Positions 26,286-34,984 of a stretch of DNA of 64,000 nt are shown piece by piece. Position 1 is the stretch's first letter; every line of letters starts with the position of its first letter. The position numbers and the translations under genes are program-made. The notes under the pieces are model-generated. The model had not been told where the DNA came from and did no database searches. It saw nothing but the letters and a program-made list of their open reading frames with translations. This stretch comes from Lachnospiraceae bacterium. GTDB taxonomy: Bacteria; Bacillota; Clostridia; Lachnospirales; Lachnospiraceae. The DNA lies in contig JAILPS010000002.1 in the NCBI GenBank assembly GCA_024699325.1, positions 46,032-110,031 on the forward strand, in the 5' to 3' direction.

Positions 26286-27377
26286 CTATCTGATAATCTG
26301 CTCGCCCTCTGTGAGGCCGCTTATAATCTCCACGTGGGAGTTGCCAATCAAGCCAACCTCCACCTTTTTCATCTGTCTAAGTCCGTTCTCGTCCACATAG
26401 TAGACGTAGTATTCATCCTCCATAGTGTGCAGAGCATTCTTAGAAATGCTTAGCACACCCTCTCTCTTCTCCATGGTCAGAACGTATGAGACCGTCGCGC
26501 CGCTTGTAAGCGTCGAATCCGCATAGTCCATGCCAAAATATATCACTCCGCCGTCAATATTGTTGACTGTAACCGCGTAGCTGGAGCCTGAGATGGAGGA
26601 CAGCGTAAGCTCCTGACCAATCTCAAAATAGTCCGTGTACTGCGTCTCAAACGACACGAATCCCCTGTCGCTTGACTGGCCTATGGACACCACCGTGGTG
26701 TTTTCGTCCACGTATTTGCCCCTGCTTCTGCCTGTCTGCCAGTCGTAGCCTGAATTGCCCAGATTCATGGCATAGCTAACTATTCCGCTGTTCTCGGCAT
26801 ATATTACGCTTCCCGCAAGTCCGGCCTTTGCCTGCTCAATCCTAAGCTTCAGGATGGTGATTTCGTCCTCCATCTCGGCTATCTCATCGTCGTAATCGTC
26901 AGCGTACTGCCTAAGCGTCAGGACATAATCCCTGTCTGTTACCTCGCCGTATTTGTGATATATTTCCAGCTCCTCGTAGGCCTTAGTGCTCTCCTGTCTC
27001 TTGGCCTCTAACTCGCTCTCCAAACTCTCCAGCCTCTGTGTGTACTGCGTATACTGGGAGTTATATGAATCATAAGAGGAGAGCGTCGCCAGCATGTCAC
27101 CGACATTGACAGCGTCCCCCTCCTCTACATATATACCTGTGACGCGACCTGCACCGTCAAACGAATAGTCCCTGCCCCCTACAAATGTGTAAGAGGCATA
27201 TATCATGGTGTGCAGATCTATATCGCGCCTGAGTACAGTCTCAAGCGTATAACTGTTCTGATTGTCGTCGTCTACAACCGTTACACTGCTTGCCACTTCC
27301 TCCTCTGGAAGCAGCGCGCAGCCTGACAGCATAAGCGACGCAGCTATTGCAATAAATGCCCTGTTAACCCTATACAT
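26286..27377 (-). CDS. Adaptor-like (HlyD/MFP-type) lipoprotein, first of three
   Basis: A 363-residue lipoprotein with signal MYRVNRAFIAIAASLMLSGC and clear lipobox (LSGC). Lipoyl-like half GRVTGIYVEEGDAVNVGDML, a coiled coil at about 100-190 (LESLESELEAKRQES), its partner half (VIYAENSGIVSYAMNLGNS) and a C-terminal domain ending VGLIGNSHVEIISGLTEGE follow the MacA/HlyD plan. The ATG at 27377 has GGGGG five bases upstream, whereas the frame opens further upstream inside murI. It lies 11 bases after murI. Confidence 0.83.
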   Translation of the reverse strand: MYRVNRAFIAIAASLMLSGCALLPEEEVASSVTVVDDDNQNSYTLETVLRRDIDLHTMIYASYTFVGGRDYSFDGAGRVTGIYVEEGDAVNVGDMLATLSSYDSYNSQYTQYTQRLESLESELEAKRQESTKAYEELEIYHKYGEVTDRDYVLTLRQYADDYDDEIAEMEDEITILKLRIEQAKAGLAGSVIYAENSGIVSYAMNLGNSGYDWQTGRSRGKYVDENTTVVSIGQSSDRGFVSFETQYTDYFEIGQELTLSSISGSSYAVTVNNIDGGVIYFGMDYADSTLTSGATVSYVLTMEKREGVLSISKNALHTMEDEYYVYYVDENGLRQMKKVEVGLIGNSHVEIISGLTEGEQIIR

Positions 27378-27388
27378 AACATCCCCCA

Positions 27389-28231
27389 TCAGCATTTCAT
27401 ATTAAGCATTGCAAGCGTTCTCTTCAGATGAATGTCTGTAGGTTCATCTGCAAAGACATTCTCATAATAGTCAATTCTCACATCCATAGTCTCGTCAGTG
27501 GCTGAGTTTATGACCTTAATCTGTGCGTCGTCCTCTCTTTCAGATAGCATGCCAACCAGGCCTACCCGCCTTCGCATCTCCCTGGCTGTTCCCTCGCTTC
27601 CGTCATAGATTCTTATGTCTTCTCCGACAATCTTCTGTATGGTTTCTCTGAGAAATGAATAGTGTGTACAGCCCAAAACCACCGCCCCGACCTTGTGCAT
27701 GGGATAATCGTAAAACAGCGCCCTCAGATACCCTTCAACCTCAGGTCCCGTAAGCTTTCCGTTCTCCACAAACTCCATGAGCCCCTGGCAGGGCACCTTC
27801 ACAATCTTGGCCACATCGTCGTACTCCCTCTTAAGGTACTGAAACTTCTCCTCCTTAAGGGTTCTTGGCGTCGCCATCACAAGCACCATCCTGCCCCTGT
27901 TTTCAAGTGCCGCGGGCTTAACTGCCGGCTCTATTCCAACCAGCGGGAAGTCCTGATACTTTTCCCGAAGCAGCCTTATAACTGCGCTTGTCGCCGTGTT
28001 GCAGGCCACCAGAATTCCCTTGACCTTCATGTCAAGCAGCTTATCCACAACCGCGTATGACAGATTCCTCACCTCGTCAAGAGACTTCGTGCCATATGGC
28101 GCATTTAATGAATCCCCATAATATATAAACCTCTCATGAGGCATGAAATGAACGCACTGCTTCAAAACGCTTAATCCTCCCAGTCCGGAATCAAAAACGC
28201 CAATCGGCATATCGCGGTCTAATTCGTACAT
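27389..28231 (-). CDS. murI: Glutamate racemase MurI
   Basis: A 280-residue enzyme that makes D-glutamate for peptidoglycan. The family signatures are all present: IGVFDSGLGGLSVL, the first catalytic cysteine in VACNTATSA and the second in VVLGCTHYSFL. The ATG at 28231 is chosen over one 24 bases upstream because GGAGGAG lies four bases before it. Its promoter lies 40 bases further upstream. It is the first gene of the transcript carrying the lipoprotein and ABC exporter genes, an unusual partnership. Confidence 0.95.
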   Translation of the reverse strand: MYELDRDMPIGVFDSGLGGLSVLKQCVHFMPHERFIYYGDSLNAPYGTKSLDEVRNLSYAVVDKLLDMKVKGILVACNTATSAVIRLLREKYQDFPLVGIEPAVKPAALENRGRMVLVMATPRTLKEEKFQYLKREYDDVAKIVKVPCQGLMEFVENGKLTGPEVEGYLRALFYDYPMHKVGAVVLGCTHYSFLRETIQKIVGEDIRIYDGSEGTAREMRRRVGLVGMLSEREDDAQIKVINSATDETMDVRIDYYENVFADEPTDIHLKRTLAMLNMKC

Positions 28232-28270
28232 AATGCTCCTCCATATCACGTTCAAAAGCTATTTGGAGTA

Positions 28271-28299
28271 ATTTTATCATTTTAATGTGCTAAATACAA
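28271..28299 (-). promoter_or_regulatory. Promoter of murI and the exporter operon
   Basis: Minus strand -35 TTGTAT (28294-28299), 17-base spacer, -10 TAAAAT (28271-28276), about 40 bases before the murI start. Confidence 0.6.
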
Positions 28300-28341
28300 C
28301 ACAAAGATGGCATTTGCCCTTAATTTGTGCATAATCGTGCA

Positions 28342-28376
28342 ACAAAAAAATAGCTCGGGAATAATCCCGAGCTATT
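28342..28376 (-). terminator. Strong terminator after the duplicated lipoprotein gene
   Basis: A perfect 12-bp stem (AATAGCTCGGGA/TCCCGAGCTATT, loop TTAT) followed by seven T on the minus strand. Confidence 0.93.
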
Positions 28377-28391
28377 GCAAAGTTTTGTTGA

Positions 28392-29888
28392 TTAGCCGAC
28401 TCTGACCTCTGTGATGTGAGGGTTAACGCCGTTGTACCAGTAGAGGAAGCCTACAAGGTCCACTACATCGCCAACCTTTAACTCCTTCACTTGCTGATAA
28501 ACCTCTGTATCAGGGCCTGTGAGGTATGACTCAACTGTAAATGTGTATGTCTGTCCGTTGTATGAAGCGTTGAAATAGAGGTCGTTGCCCTCCTCGCCTG
28601 AGCCATCCCAGTTGTATAAGAATGATGCCTCGTTTCCGTCAGCATCTGTGATGGACTCGATGGTCATGTCTAAGAATTCAACCTTCTGGTTCTGATAATC
28701 GATAAGCTCGTCTGTTCCTAACTTATCTGTCACATCTACAGGATCAAACACAACAGGATCATCATAGAGAAGTTCAAATACTGCGTCTGTGATCTCCACC
28801 TCTCCTGACCACTCTGACTTGTAGCCTGTAACGCGGATCTTGTTGCCAACGCTTAAGAGCTCATAGTCAACCTCTGAGCATGTCATATTGTAAGCGAAGT
28901 AAGCTCCATCCTCGTCCTGAAGATAAACTGTTGCCTTGTCATCCCACCATGACTGCTTGCCCTGAACATATGCCTCGATTGTCACAGGCGCGTCAAGCTC
29001 TGCAGCAACATACTCCTCGTATGTCATAACAGGGCCTTCCTCGACATGCTCAGAAACCTTGGTGATGTGTGGGTTAGCGCCGTTGTACCAGTAGAGGTAA
29101 CCCTCTAAGTCGATAACGTCGCCGATCTCGAGAGCCTTAACAGCCTCGTAAACCTCTGTGCCTGCGCCTCTAAGGTAAGACTCAACTGTGAAGTTGTATG
29201 TGTTGCCATTTACAGAAACGTTGAAGTAGAGGTCGTTGCCGTCCTCGCCTGAACCGTCCCAGTTGTATAAGAATGCCGCCTCATTGCCGTCAGCATCTGT
29301 GATTGGCTCAACTGTCATGCCCTTGAAGGAAACCTTCTGGTTCATGTAATCGCTTAGATAATCCTTGTCAAGATAGTCTGTTACATCTACAGGATTGACG
29401 ATGAATGTCTCGTCATCCACGATTTCAAATGTGGCCTCTGTGATCTCTACCTCTCCTGACCACTCTGCCTTATAACCTGTAACGATGATCTTGGTTCCCT
29501 CTGTGAGGAGCTCATAGTCCTCCTCTGAGCACTCCATGTTGTATAAGAAGTAAGCTCCATCGTCATCAGTTGTCGCGTAAACGGTGGCCTTGTTATCCCA
29601 CCATGACTGCTTGTCCATTACATAAGCCTTGACAGTAACCTCTGTGTCTACTTCTGCTGCCAAAAACTCCTCATAGCTCATGTAGTCAGCTGTAGCCTCT
29701 GAGGTTGTCTCCTGGGTCTCATTAGCCGTAGTCTCCTCGGCTGTTGTTACCTCTGCCTCTGTTGTTGTCTCTGCTGCCGCTGTTGTCTTCTCTGCCGCTG
29801 TAGTTGTCTGTGTTGTGTCTGAATTTGAACAAGCTACGCATGAGAGAGCCATAGCGGTGCTTAAAACCACTGCAAATCTCTTCTTCAT
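28392..29888 (-). CDS. Lipoprotein with two tandem OB-fold-like modules
   Basis: A 498-residue exported protein. The signal ends at a plausible lipobox (SCVAC, about residue 20) and a Thr/Glu-rich linker runs to about 68. Then two copies of a roughly 210-residue module follow: copy one begins MSYEEFLAAEVDTEVTVKAY, copy two MTYEEYVAAELDAPVTIEAY, each with KQSWWD, AYFxYNM, EWSGEVEIT, NEAxFLYNWDGSG and FLYWYNGxNPHIT elements. The first part of each module resembles an OB-fold binding domain (EGTKIIVTGYKAEWSGEVEIT). Function is unknown. It is monocistronic with its own promoter and strong terminator. Confidence 0.8.
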   Translation of the reverse strand: MKKRFAVVLSTAMALSCVACSNSDTTQTTTAAEKTTAAAETTTEAEVTTAEETTANETQETTSEATADYMSYEEFLAAEVDTEVTVKAYVMDKQSWWDNKATVYATTDDDGAYFLYNMECSEEDYELLTEGTKIIVTGYKAEWSGEVEITEATFEIVDDETFIVNPVDVTDYLDKDYLSDYMNQKVSFKGMTVEPITDADGNEAAFLYNWDGSGEDGNDLYFNVSVNGNTYNFTVESYLRGAGTEVYEAVKALEIGDVIDLEGYLYWYNGANPHITKVSEHVEEGPVMTYEEYVAAELDAPVTIEAYVQGKQSWWDDKATVYLQDEDGAYFAYNMTCSEVDYELLSVGNKIRVTGYKSEWSGEVEITDAVFELLYDDPVVFDPVDVTDKLGTDELIDYQNQKVEFLDMTIESITDADGNEASFLYNWDGSGEEGNDLYFNASYNGQTYTFTVESYLTGPDTEVYQQVKELKVGDVVDLVGFLYWYNGVNPHITEVRVG

Positions 29889-29962
29889 AATTTCTCCTCT
29901 CGCGTCGCAAAGCGCTGACGCCTGCTGGTGACTTATTTTAGGGATGCCCTAATGTCGTCCCT

Positions 29963-29990
29963 ATTATACATTTTTTCAGGGATAATTCAA
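29963..29990 (-). promoter_or_regulatory. Promoter of the duplicated lipoprotein gene
   Basis: Minus strand -35 TTGAAT (29985-29990), 16-base spacer, -10 TATAAT (29963-29968). The leader holds two short inverted repeats (AGGG..CCCT, GCGTC..GACGC) before AGAGGAG. Confidence 0.65.
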
Positions 29991-30011
29991 CCTGTTTTTG
30001 AATTTGAACAC

Positions 30012-31673
30012 CTATGAGGGATTGTTTTTCTTCTTTTTTAAGAACTCATAGATGGCATAAACTATGATTAAGGACCACACGATGACTAGTCCTGTGAGAA
30101 GTGCCTTGGAGCCTGACGGCAGTTCTCCCAGATCCTTCTTGGCCGTCACCTTCTCAGTTTCTGTCTTCTCTTCATCGCCCTCCTCGGGCTCTGAAACCTC
30201 CTCGCTAACCACAATCTGGTCCAGCTTATAGAGGGTGGACACGTCGCTAAAAAGCTGTTTCATATATGCCTCGTCCACGGTTTTTTTGCGCCTCGTGTCC
30301 TTGGTCACATTCTCAACTAACTGCCCCGCCGCATCTCTTAGGGATGTCGAGCCGTTAAACACAGGTGTTACAAATGTGTTGTCCGTGTTTTCAAGCAACA
30401 GCTTAGCCGCGTCAATCTTCACATAGTAGTGCTTATCGTTGTCCTCTCCCCTGGCTGCAAGATATGCCTGATACTCCTCGCTCTGCTGCGCCTTCTCTGT
30501 GACCGGAACATATCCCTCAGTCTGGGAATATGCAATCTGCACGTCGTTGGTGAGAAGGAACTGTGCAAACAGCCACGAGGCCATGACCTCCTCCTGGTCA
30601 GACTTGTTAAACACACAGATGGACGGTCCCTGGGATATCATCTGGGGATTGTCCGTGTCAAACTGCGGTATGGTCATAACCACAGTCTCAAAATCCACAA
30701 TCTGGTCCTCGCTTATATCAAGCAGGGGCGCATCGCTTCCCATCCATGTGGCTCCCGCGGTTGAATCTATTGCAAATATGCACTGGCCCGCATTTAAGAA
30801 GTTGGCCGGATAGCTGGATATCTTAAATGTGGAGAACGCCCTTGTGGCCGCGTGCTCTGATATGGTGTAGAGCAAATCCTTCGTCGTGTCGTTGAATATC
30901 AGCACCTCACCGTTTGACTTAGAGTAGCCCGCATTTAGCTGCTTAAGCATGGTGATCATCATGTTGTCGGTTGATTTGTAGATGAACGGTATCATTACGC
31001 TCTGGCCGTTCACCTTGAAGTTGCCTGAGGCATTCTTCCTCATGGCGGACTCGCTGACCTCCCACACAAAGTCCCATGTGAGGGTCTCGGGAAGTGTGTA
31101 GCCTAACTTCTCCACATATGTCTTATTCACATAGCAGGCCTCTGTGGAGCGCATGTATGGAAGCGCATAGTAGCTGCCGCCAATCTTACACTCCTCCAAA
31201 AACTGCGACACAACCTCCTCCTTAGTCGGGGAATCAAACTTAAGCTTCTCCCCTCCCAGACCGTAGTTTTTATCCACCATCAGCTCGTCCAAATTAACCA
31301 CGATATTCTGGCCGGTCATATATGTTGCGATATGGTCCGGATATGTTATACAGACATTGGGCGTAGTTCCTGTGGAAATATTTGTTATGACGTCGTTATA
31401 TATTTTGCCATAGTCCGTGTATAGCTTCATGGTGACCGTGATGTTTGGATAGAGCGCCTCAAAATCCTCGATAGCCTTCTTGTAAATATTGGTCTGGGCC
31501 TTGTTCGTATCATTCTTGGCCCAGAAGGTTATCTCGTAGTTTCTGCTCTCGTCAAACTCGTAGCCCTCCTCTATCTCAACCTGCGTCAGATCCGCAGTCG
31601 AGCCGTGACAACCACACACAGAAACCGCCATGAGCGCCGCCATCCCGACAAGAGGTATTCTTCGAATTCTCAT
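30012..31673 (-). CDS. Carbohydrate ABC transporter substrate-binding protein with C-terminal membrane helix
   Basis: A 553-residue family 1 solute-binding protein. The N-terminal signal ends in a lipobox-like VCGC (residue about 22). The binding fold starts at YEITFWAKNDTNKAQT and contains ITVTMKLYTDYGKI and IDSTAGATWMG, typical of sugar-binding proteins of the MalE/UgpB group. After residue 470 an acidic linker leads to a hydrophobic helix (ALLTGLVIVWSLIIVYAIY) and a KKKK tail, so the protein may be anchored at both ends. Its stop overlaps the start region of no other gene; the two permeases lie directly upstream in the operon. The sugar is unknown. Confidence 0.88.
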   Translation of the reverse strand: MRIRRIPLVGMAALMAVSVCGCHGSTADLTQVEIEEGYEFDESRNYEITFWAKNDTNKAQTNIYKKAIEDFEALYPNITVTMKLYTDYGKIYNDVITNISTGTTPNVCITYPDHIATYMTGQNIVVNLDELMVDKNYGLGGEKLKFDSPTKEEVVSQFLEECKIGGSYYALPYMRSTEACYVNKTYVEKLGYTLPETLTWDFVWEVSESAMRKNASGNFKVNGQSVMIPFIYKSTDNMMITMLKQLNAGYSKSNGEVLIFNDTTKDLLYTISEHAATRAFSTFKISSYPANFLNAGQCIFAIDSTAGATWMGSDAPLLDISEDQIVDFETVVMTIPQFDTDNPQMISQGPSICVFNKSDQEEVMASWLFAQFLLTNDVQIAYSQTEGYVPVTEKAQQSEEYQAYLAARGEDNDKHYYVKIDAAKLLLENTDNTFVTPVFNGSTSLRDAAGQLVENVTKDTRRKKTVDEAYMKQLFSDVSTLYKLDQIVVSEEVSEPEEGDEEKTETEKVTAKKDLGELPSGSKALLTGLVIVWSLIIVYAIYEFLKKKKNNPS

Positions 31674-32548
31674 CCCTTCGTACCTCCCCTCGAAACGCCC
31701 TCCATAATCTTGTTCCTGAATATCAGAAACAGCACGATTAAGGGCACGCTTATAACCACCACCGCGGCCATCATTGCCGGGATATTCTCACGTCCGAAGC
31801 CGTTCTCCCTGATCTCCTGAATACCATTTGACACGAGGAAGTAGTTCTGATCGTCCGTGATAAGTCTTGGCCACACATAGGAATTCCAGCACTCTATGAC
31901 CTTCAGAATTATTATGGTCACGATGGTTGGTCTGGATATCGGAATCATCACGCGAAGCAGATACTTAAGGTCGCTAGTTCCGTCCACCTTCGCCGCCTTA
32001 TATAACTCCTCAGGAATCTGCTCAAAATTTTCCTTGAGAAGATATATGTAGAATACGCTGGTGACGCTTGGAAGTATCAGTCCTGTAAATGTGTTCCTAA
32101 GCCCCAGGTTCGTGATAGTAACGAAGTTGGTTATGATGACCAGCTCGTTAGGTATCATCATGAGGGACAAAAACAGGGCGAAAACGACATTCTTACCCTT
32201 GAAGTTCAGTCTGGCAAATGCATAGGCCGCAAGCACTATGACAAACATCATGAGAGCCGTTGTGACCACCGTGAATATAAGCGTGTTGATAAAATATCCC
32301 GCCAGGGGCACCTGCGTAAATGCTGATACATAGTTTTCAAATGTTGGATTGTCCACAAAAAGTTTGGGAATCCTCTCGCTGTTGTACGCTCCGAAGCCCT
32401 TCAGTGATGTGATAATCATGAAGTAGAACGGAAACAGCACTATTAAAGCCCAGAGCCCTAAGAAGACATAGAGGAAAACATTTTTAATCACTCCTCTGAT
32501 TTTGCTGTTTCTAATCTCGGAGGTATCTAATCTGTCATTATTGTCCAT
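31670..32548 (-). CDS. Carbohydrate ABC transporter permease (MalG type)
   Basis: A 292-residue permease with six membrane helices and the EAA loop (EELYKAAKVDGTSDLKYLLR) that docks to the ATPase. MalG-type features are the early FPFYFMIITSLKG segment and the long loop after helix 1. It overlaps the binding protein gene by four bases and follows its MalF-type partner after 12 bases. Confidence 0.93.
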   Translation of the reverse strand: MDNNDRLDTSEIRNSKIRGVIKNVFLYVFLGLWALIVLFPFYFMIITSLKGFGAYNSERIPKLFVDNPTFENYVSAFTQVPLAGYFINTLIFTVVTTALMMFVIVLAAYAFARLNFKGKNVVFALFLSLMMIPNELVIITNFVTITNLGLRNTFTGLILPSVTSVFYIYLLKENFEQIPEELYKAAKVDGTSDLKYLLRVMIPISRPTIVTIIILKVIECWNSYVWPRLITDDQNYFLVSNGIQEIRENGFGRENIPAMMAAVVVISVPLIVLFLIFRNKIMEGVSRGGTKG

Positions 32549-32560
32549 AAAAACACCCCC

Positions 32561-33490
32561 TTACTGCGTGATGCTGGTCTTCTCGCTTAGCATCAGGTTT
32601 ATGATGGTGATCGTGAAGACTATCGCAAACAGTATTAGCGCTGCCGCGGAAGCGTATGACGGATAACCGCCGCTGTTTCCGTAGAGCATGTCATAGACAT
32701 AGCCAACCAGCGTGTTCATGCCGGCGGCGTTTAGATCTGTTCCAAACAGAGCGACCTCGTCAGAATATGCCTTGAAGGCGCCGATAAAGCCCGTAATCAC
32801 AAGATAGAATATCATGGGGCTGATCATCGGAAGCGTAATCTTATAGAATATTCTGAACGGGCTGGTGCCGTCCACCCTTGCAGCCTTATAGTACACAGGG
32901 TTTACGCTTGCCAGCGCGCTGGTAAGAATAAGTATTTTAAACGGCATTACCACCCAGATGGTGTATATGCACATGACCATCATCTTCGCCCAGTATGGTC
33001 CGTCGATGAAGTCCACGCTCTCGCCCCCGAAGGCGTTGATTAAGAGGTTAATCATGCCGTCCGTGTACGCTGTCTTCTTAAAAAGAATCATGAAAACCAG
33101 ACCTACCGCCAGAGTGTTTGTCACATACGGCAGGAAGTAGATGGTCTGAAATGCATTTTTAAGAGGCTTTATAGAGTTAAGCCCCAGGGATATCAAAAGC
33201 GCGATGCCGGTTGACAGAGGCACCGTTATGATAACTATTATAAATGTGTTCTTAAGAGCCTGTGTGAAATACGTGTCGTGAAGCACATAGGAGTAGTTAT
33301 ACAGTCCTACGCCCAGTCTGGTCTGCGATGTGAAGTTGTATCCCTCCTCGAAGGAATATATCAAAACGTCCACCAGGGGATAAATCATGAACACGCCCAA
33401 AAACGCCAGCGCAGGTATCAGGTAGATATAACCCTTAAACTGCGACAAAAACGCCTTGCCGGACTTCTTAGGAGTCTTATCATTTTCCAT
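32561..33490 (-). CDS. Carbohydrate ABC transporter permease (MalF type)
   Basis: A 309-residue permease with six helices, an early YLIPALAFLGVFMIYPLV helix and the EAA loop (NPVYYKAARVDGTSPFRIF). It forms the heterodimeric channel with the MalG-type subunit encoded next. It follows the ATPase gene after 18 bases. Confidence 0.93.
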   Translation of the reverse strand: MENDKTPKKSGKAFLSQFKGYIYLIPALAFLGVFMIYPLVDVLIYSFEEGYNFTSQTRLGVGLYNYSYVLHDTYFTQALKNTFIIVIITVPLSTGIALLISLGLNSIKPLKNAFQTIYFLPYVTNTLAVGLVFMILFKKTAYTDGMINLLINAFGGESVDFIDGPYWAKMMVMCIYTIWVVMPFKILILTSALASVNPVYYKAARVDGTSPFRIFYKITLPMISPMIFYLVITGFIGAFKAYSDEVALFGTDLNAAGMNTLVGYVYDMLYGNSGGYPSYASAAALILFAIVFTITIINLMLSEKTSITQ

Positions 33491-33508
33491 AATCCACCTC
33501 GCCTAAGC

Positions 33509-34612
33509 CTAAAACATAATTCTGTCCTGAGTCTCTTTGTTAAACAGATACACCTTGTTCGGCTTCAAATCAAACTTCACGGTTTTGGCATCTGTGTCAA
33601 TATTGTTCTCAGCGCTCACAATCGAGCGGATGGTGACATTTTCACAGGCATCATGCTTACTCACAACGCTTGTGTCCCTTCCCATGACCTCCACTCTCTC
33701 TAAATTGCAGGTGAATCTTCCCTTGTCATTAAGAATAAAGCCCTCGGGGCGAACGCCGACATAGACCTCACCCTCCTTGACCTTCTTAGGCTCTGCAATG
33801 TTTAGAACATCCTCATCGCCTATATATATTCTGCCGTTTTTGACCTCTCCCCTGAAAATATTGATGGGAGGGGTGCCCAAAAACTTCGCCACAAACATGT
33901 TCACAGGATCGTCGTACACGCTCTGCGGCTTGCCAATCTGGTGAACCACGCCGTCCTTCATGACAACAATCATGTCGGATATGCTCATGGCCTCCTCCTG
34001 GTCATGTGTTACGAATATGGTGGTGATGCCTGTCTCCCTCTGAATTCTGCTGATCTCCTCGCGGGTCTGAAGTCTTAGTCTGGCGTCAAGGTTTGAAAGC
34101 GGCTCGTCAAGTAATAAAACCTTCGGCATCTTGACCAATGCTCTAGCTATGGCAACTCGCTGCTGCTGACCGCCTGAGAGCTCTGAAGGTTTTCTCTCCA
34201 TGAGACCGTCTATCTGCACAAGCTTTGCGGCCTCTAAAGCCTTCTCCTTCATCTCCTGCTTGGTAAGCTTCTCGCTTCCCTTGAGATTGCCTAAGGGGAA
34301 CATAATGTTTTGCTCGACCGTCAGATGTGGATAGAGGGCGTAGCTCTGGAACACCAGCCCCACTCCCCTGTTTTCAGGCGGAAGCTCAGTCACATCCACG
34401 TCGCCAAAATATATTTTGCCGCTCGTGGGCTTCTCAAGACCGCTGATCAGGTTCAGCGTGGTGCTCTTGCCGCAGCCGGACGGTCCCAACAGACCTATAA
34501 GCTTGCCGTCAGGTATCTCAAATGTGAAATCGTTGACGGCGATTACATAATCCTTAATCTTCTTGTTTCTGTTTGGAAACTTCTTCGTCAGATTCTCAAG
34601 TACAACCTTCAT
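33509..34612 (-). CDS. Carbohydrate ABC transporter ATPase (MsmK/UgpC/MalK type)
   Basis: A 367-residue ATPase. Walker A GPSGCGKST, signature LSGGQQQR and Walker B VLLLDEPLSNLDARLR, then a C-terminal TOBE/OB regulatory domain (about 240-367, VYVGVRPEGF). Many Firmicutes have one shared, unlinked ATPase for sugar importers; here it sits in the operon with both permeases and the binding protein, so this is a self-contained importer. Confidence 0.95.
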   Translation of the reverse strand: MKVVLENLTKKFPNRNKKIKDYVIAVNDFTFEIPDGKLIGLLGPSGCGKSTTLNLISGLEKPTSGKIYFGDVDVTELPPENRGVGLVFQSYALYPHLTVEQNIMFPLGNLKGSEKLTKQEMKEKALEAAKLVQIDGLMERKPSELSGGQQQRVAIARALVKMPKVLLLDEPLSNLDARLRLQTREEISRIQRETGITTIFVTHDQEEAMSISDMIVVMKDGVVHQIGKPQSVYDDPVNMFVAKFLGTPPINIFRGEVKNGRIYIGDEDVLNIAEPKKVKEGEVYVGVRPEGFILNDKGRFTCNLERVEVMGRDTSVVSKHDACENVTIRSIVSAENNIDTDAKTVKFDLKPNKVYLFNKETQDRIMF

Positions 34613-34630
34613 TTAACTCCCCCTAGAGCA

Positions 34631-34972
34631 TTAGCTCTTACTTATCTTCTCGTCCTTAAGGGCAACCTCCTCAGCCAGGTTCTTAAGCTTGTCCTCTAAC
34701 TGGGAAACCCTGATGGTCAGCAGGAATATCCTGACCATCATCAGGAAAATCATAACAAGATACACCAGATTGGCGGGGCTCTCAACGCCTACCACGTCAG
34801 CCGCCCACTCCGCAATCTGCGGAAATACCGCGAACAACACAAGCACGAAGGCCATGATGATCCAGAACATGCTGTCATTAATTTGGAACTGGGAGCGCCT
34901 AAGCTTGCGTCCCACATATATTGCCATAAAAACCGCTGCAACCAACAGCAGCACCCTCATTGTAGGTGACAT
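34631..34972 (-). CDS. DUF2304-like small membrane protein
   Basis: 113 residues with three membrane helices and a C-terminal coiled coil (LEDKLKNLAEEVALKDEKI). The arrangement IYVGRKLRRSQFQINDSMFW followed by helices and VRIFLLTIRVSQLEDKL matches DUF2304 proteins, which are commonly encoded next to a DPM1-like GT2 enzyme, as here. It probably partners or anchors that glycosyltransferase. Biochemical role not established. Confidence 0.8.
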   Translation of the reverse strand: MSPTMRVLLLVAAVFMAIYVGRKLRRSQFQINDSMFWIIMAFVLVLFAVFPQIAEWAADVVGVESPANLVYLVMIFLMMVRIFLLTIRVSQLEDKLKNLAEEVALKDEKISKS

Positions 34973-34984
34973 ACTAAACCTCCC

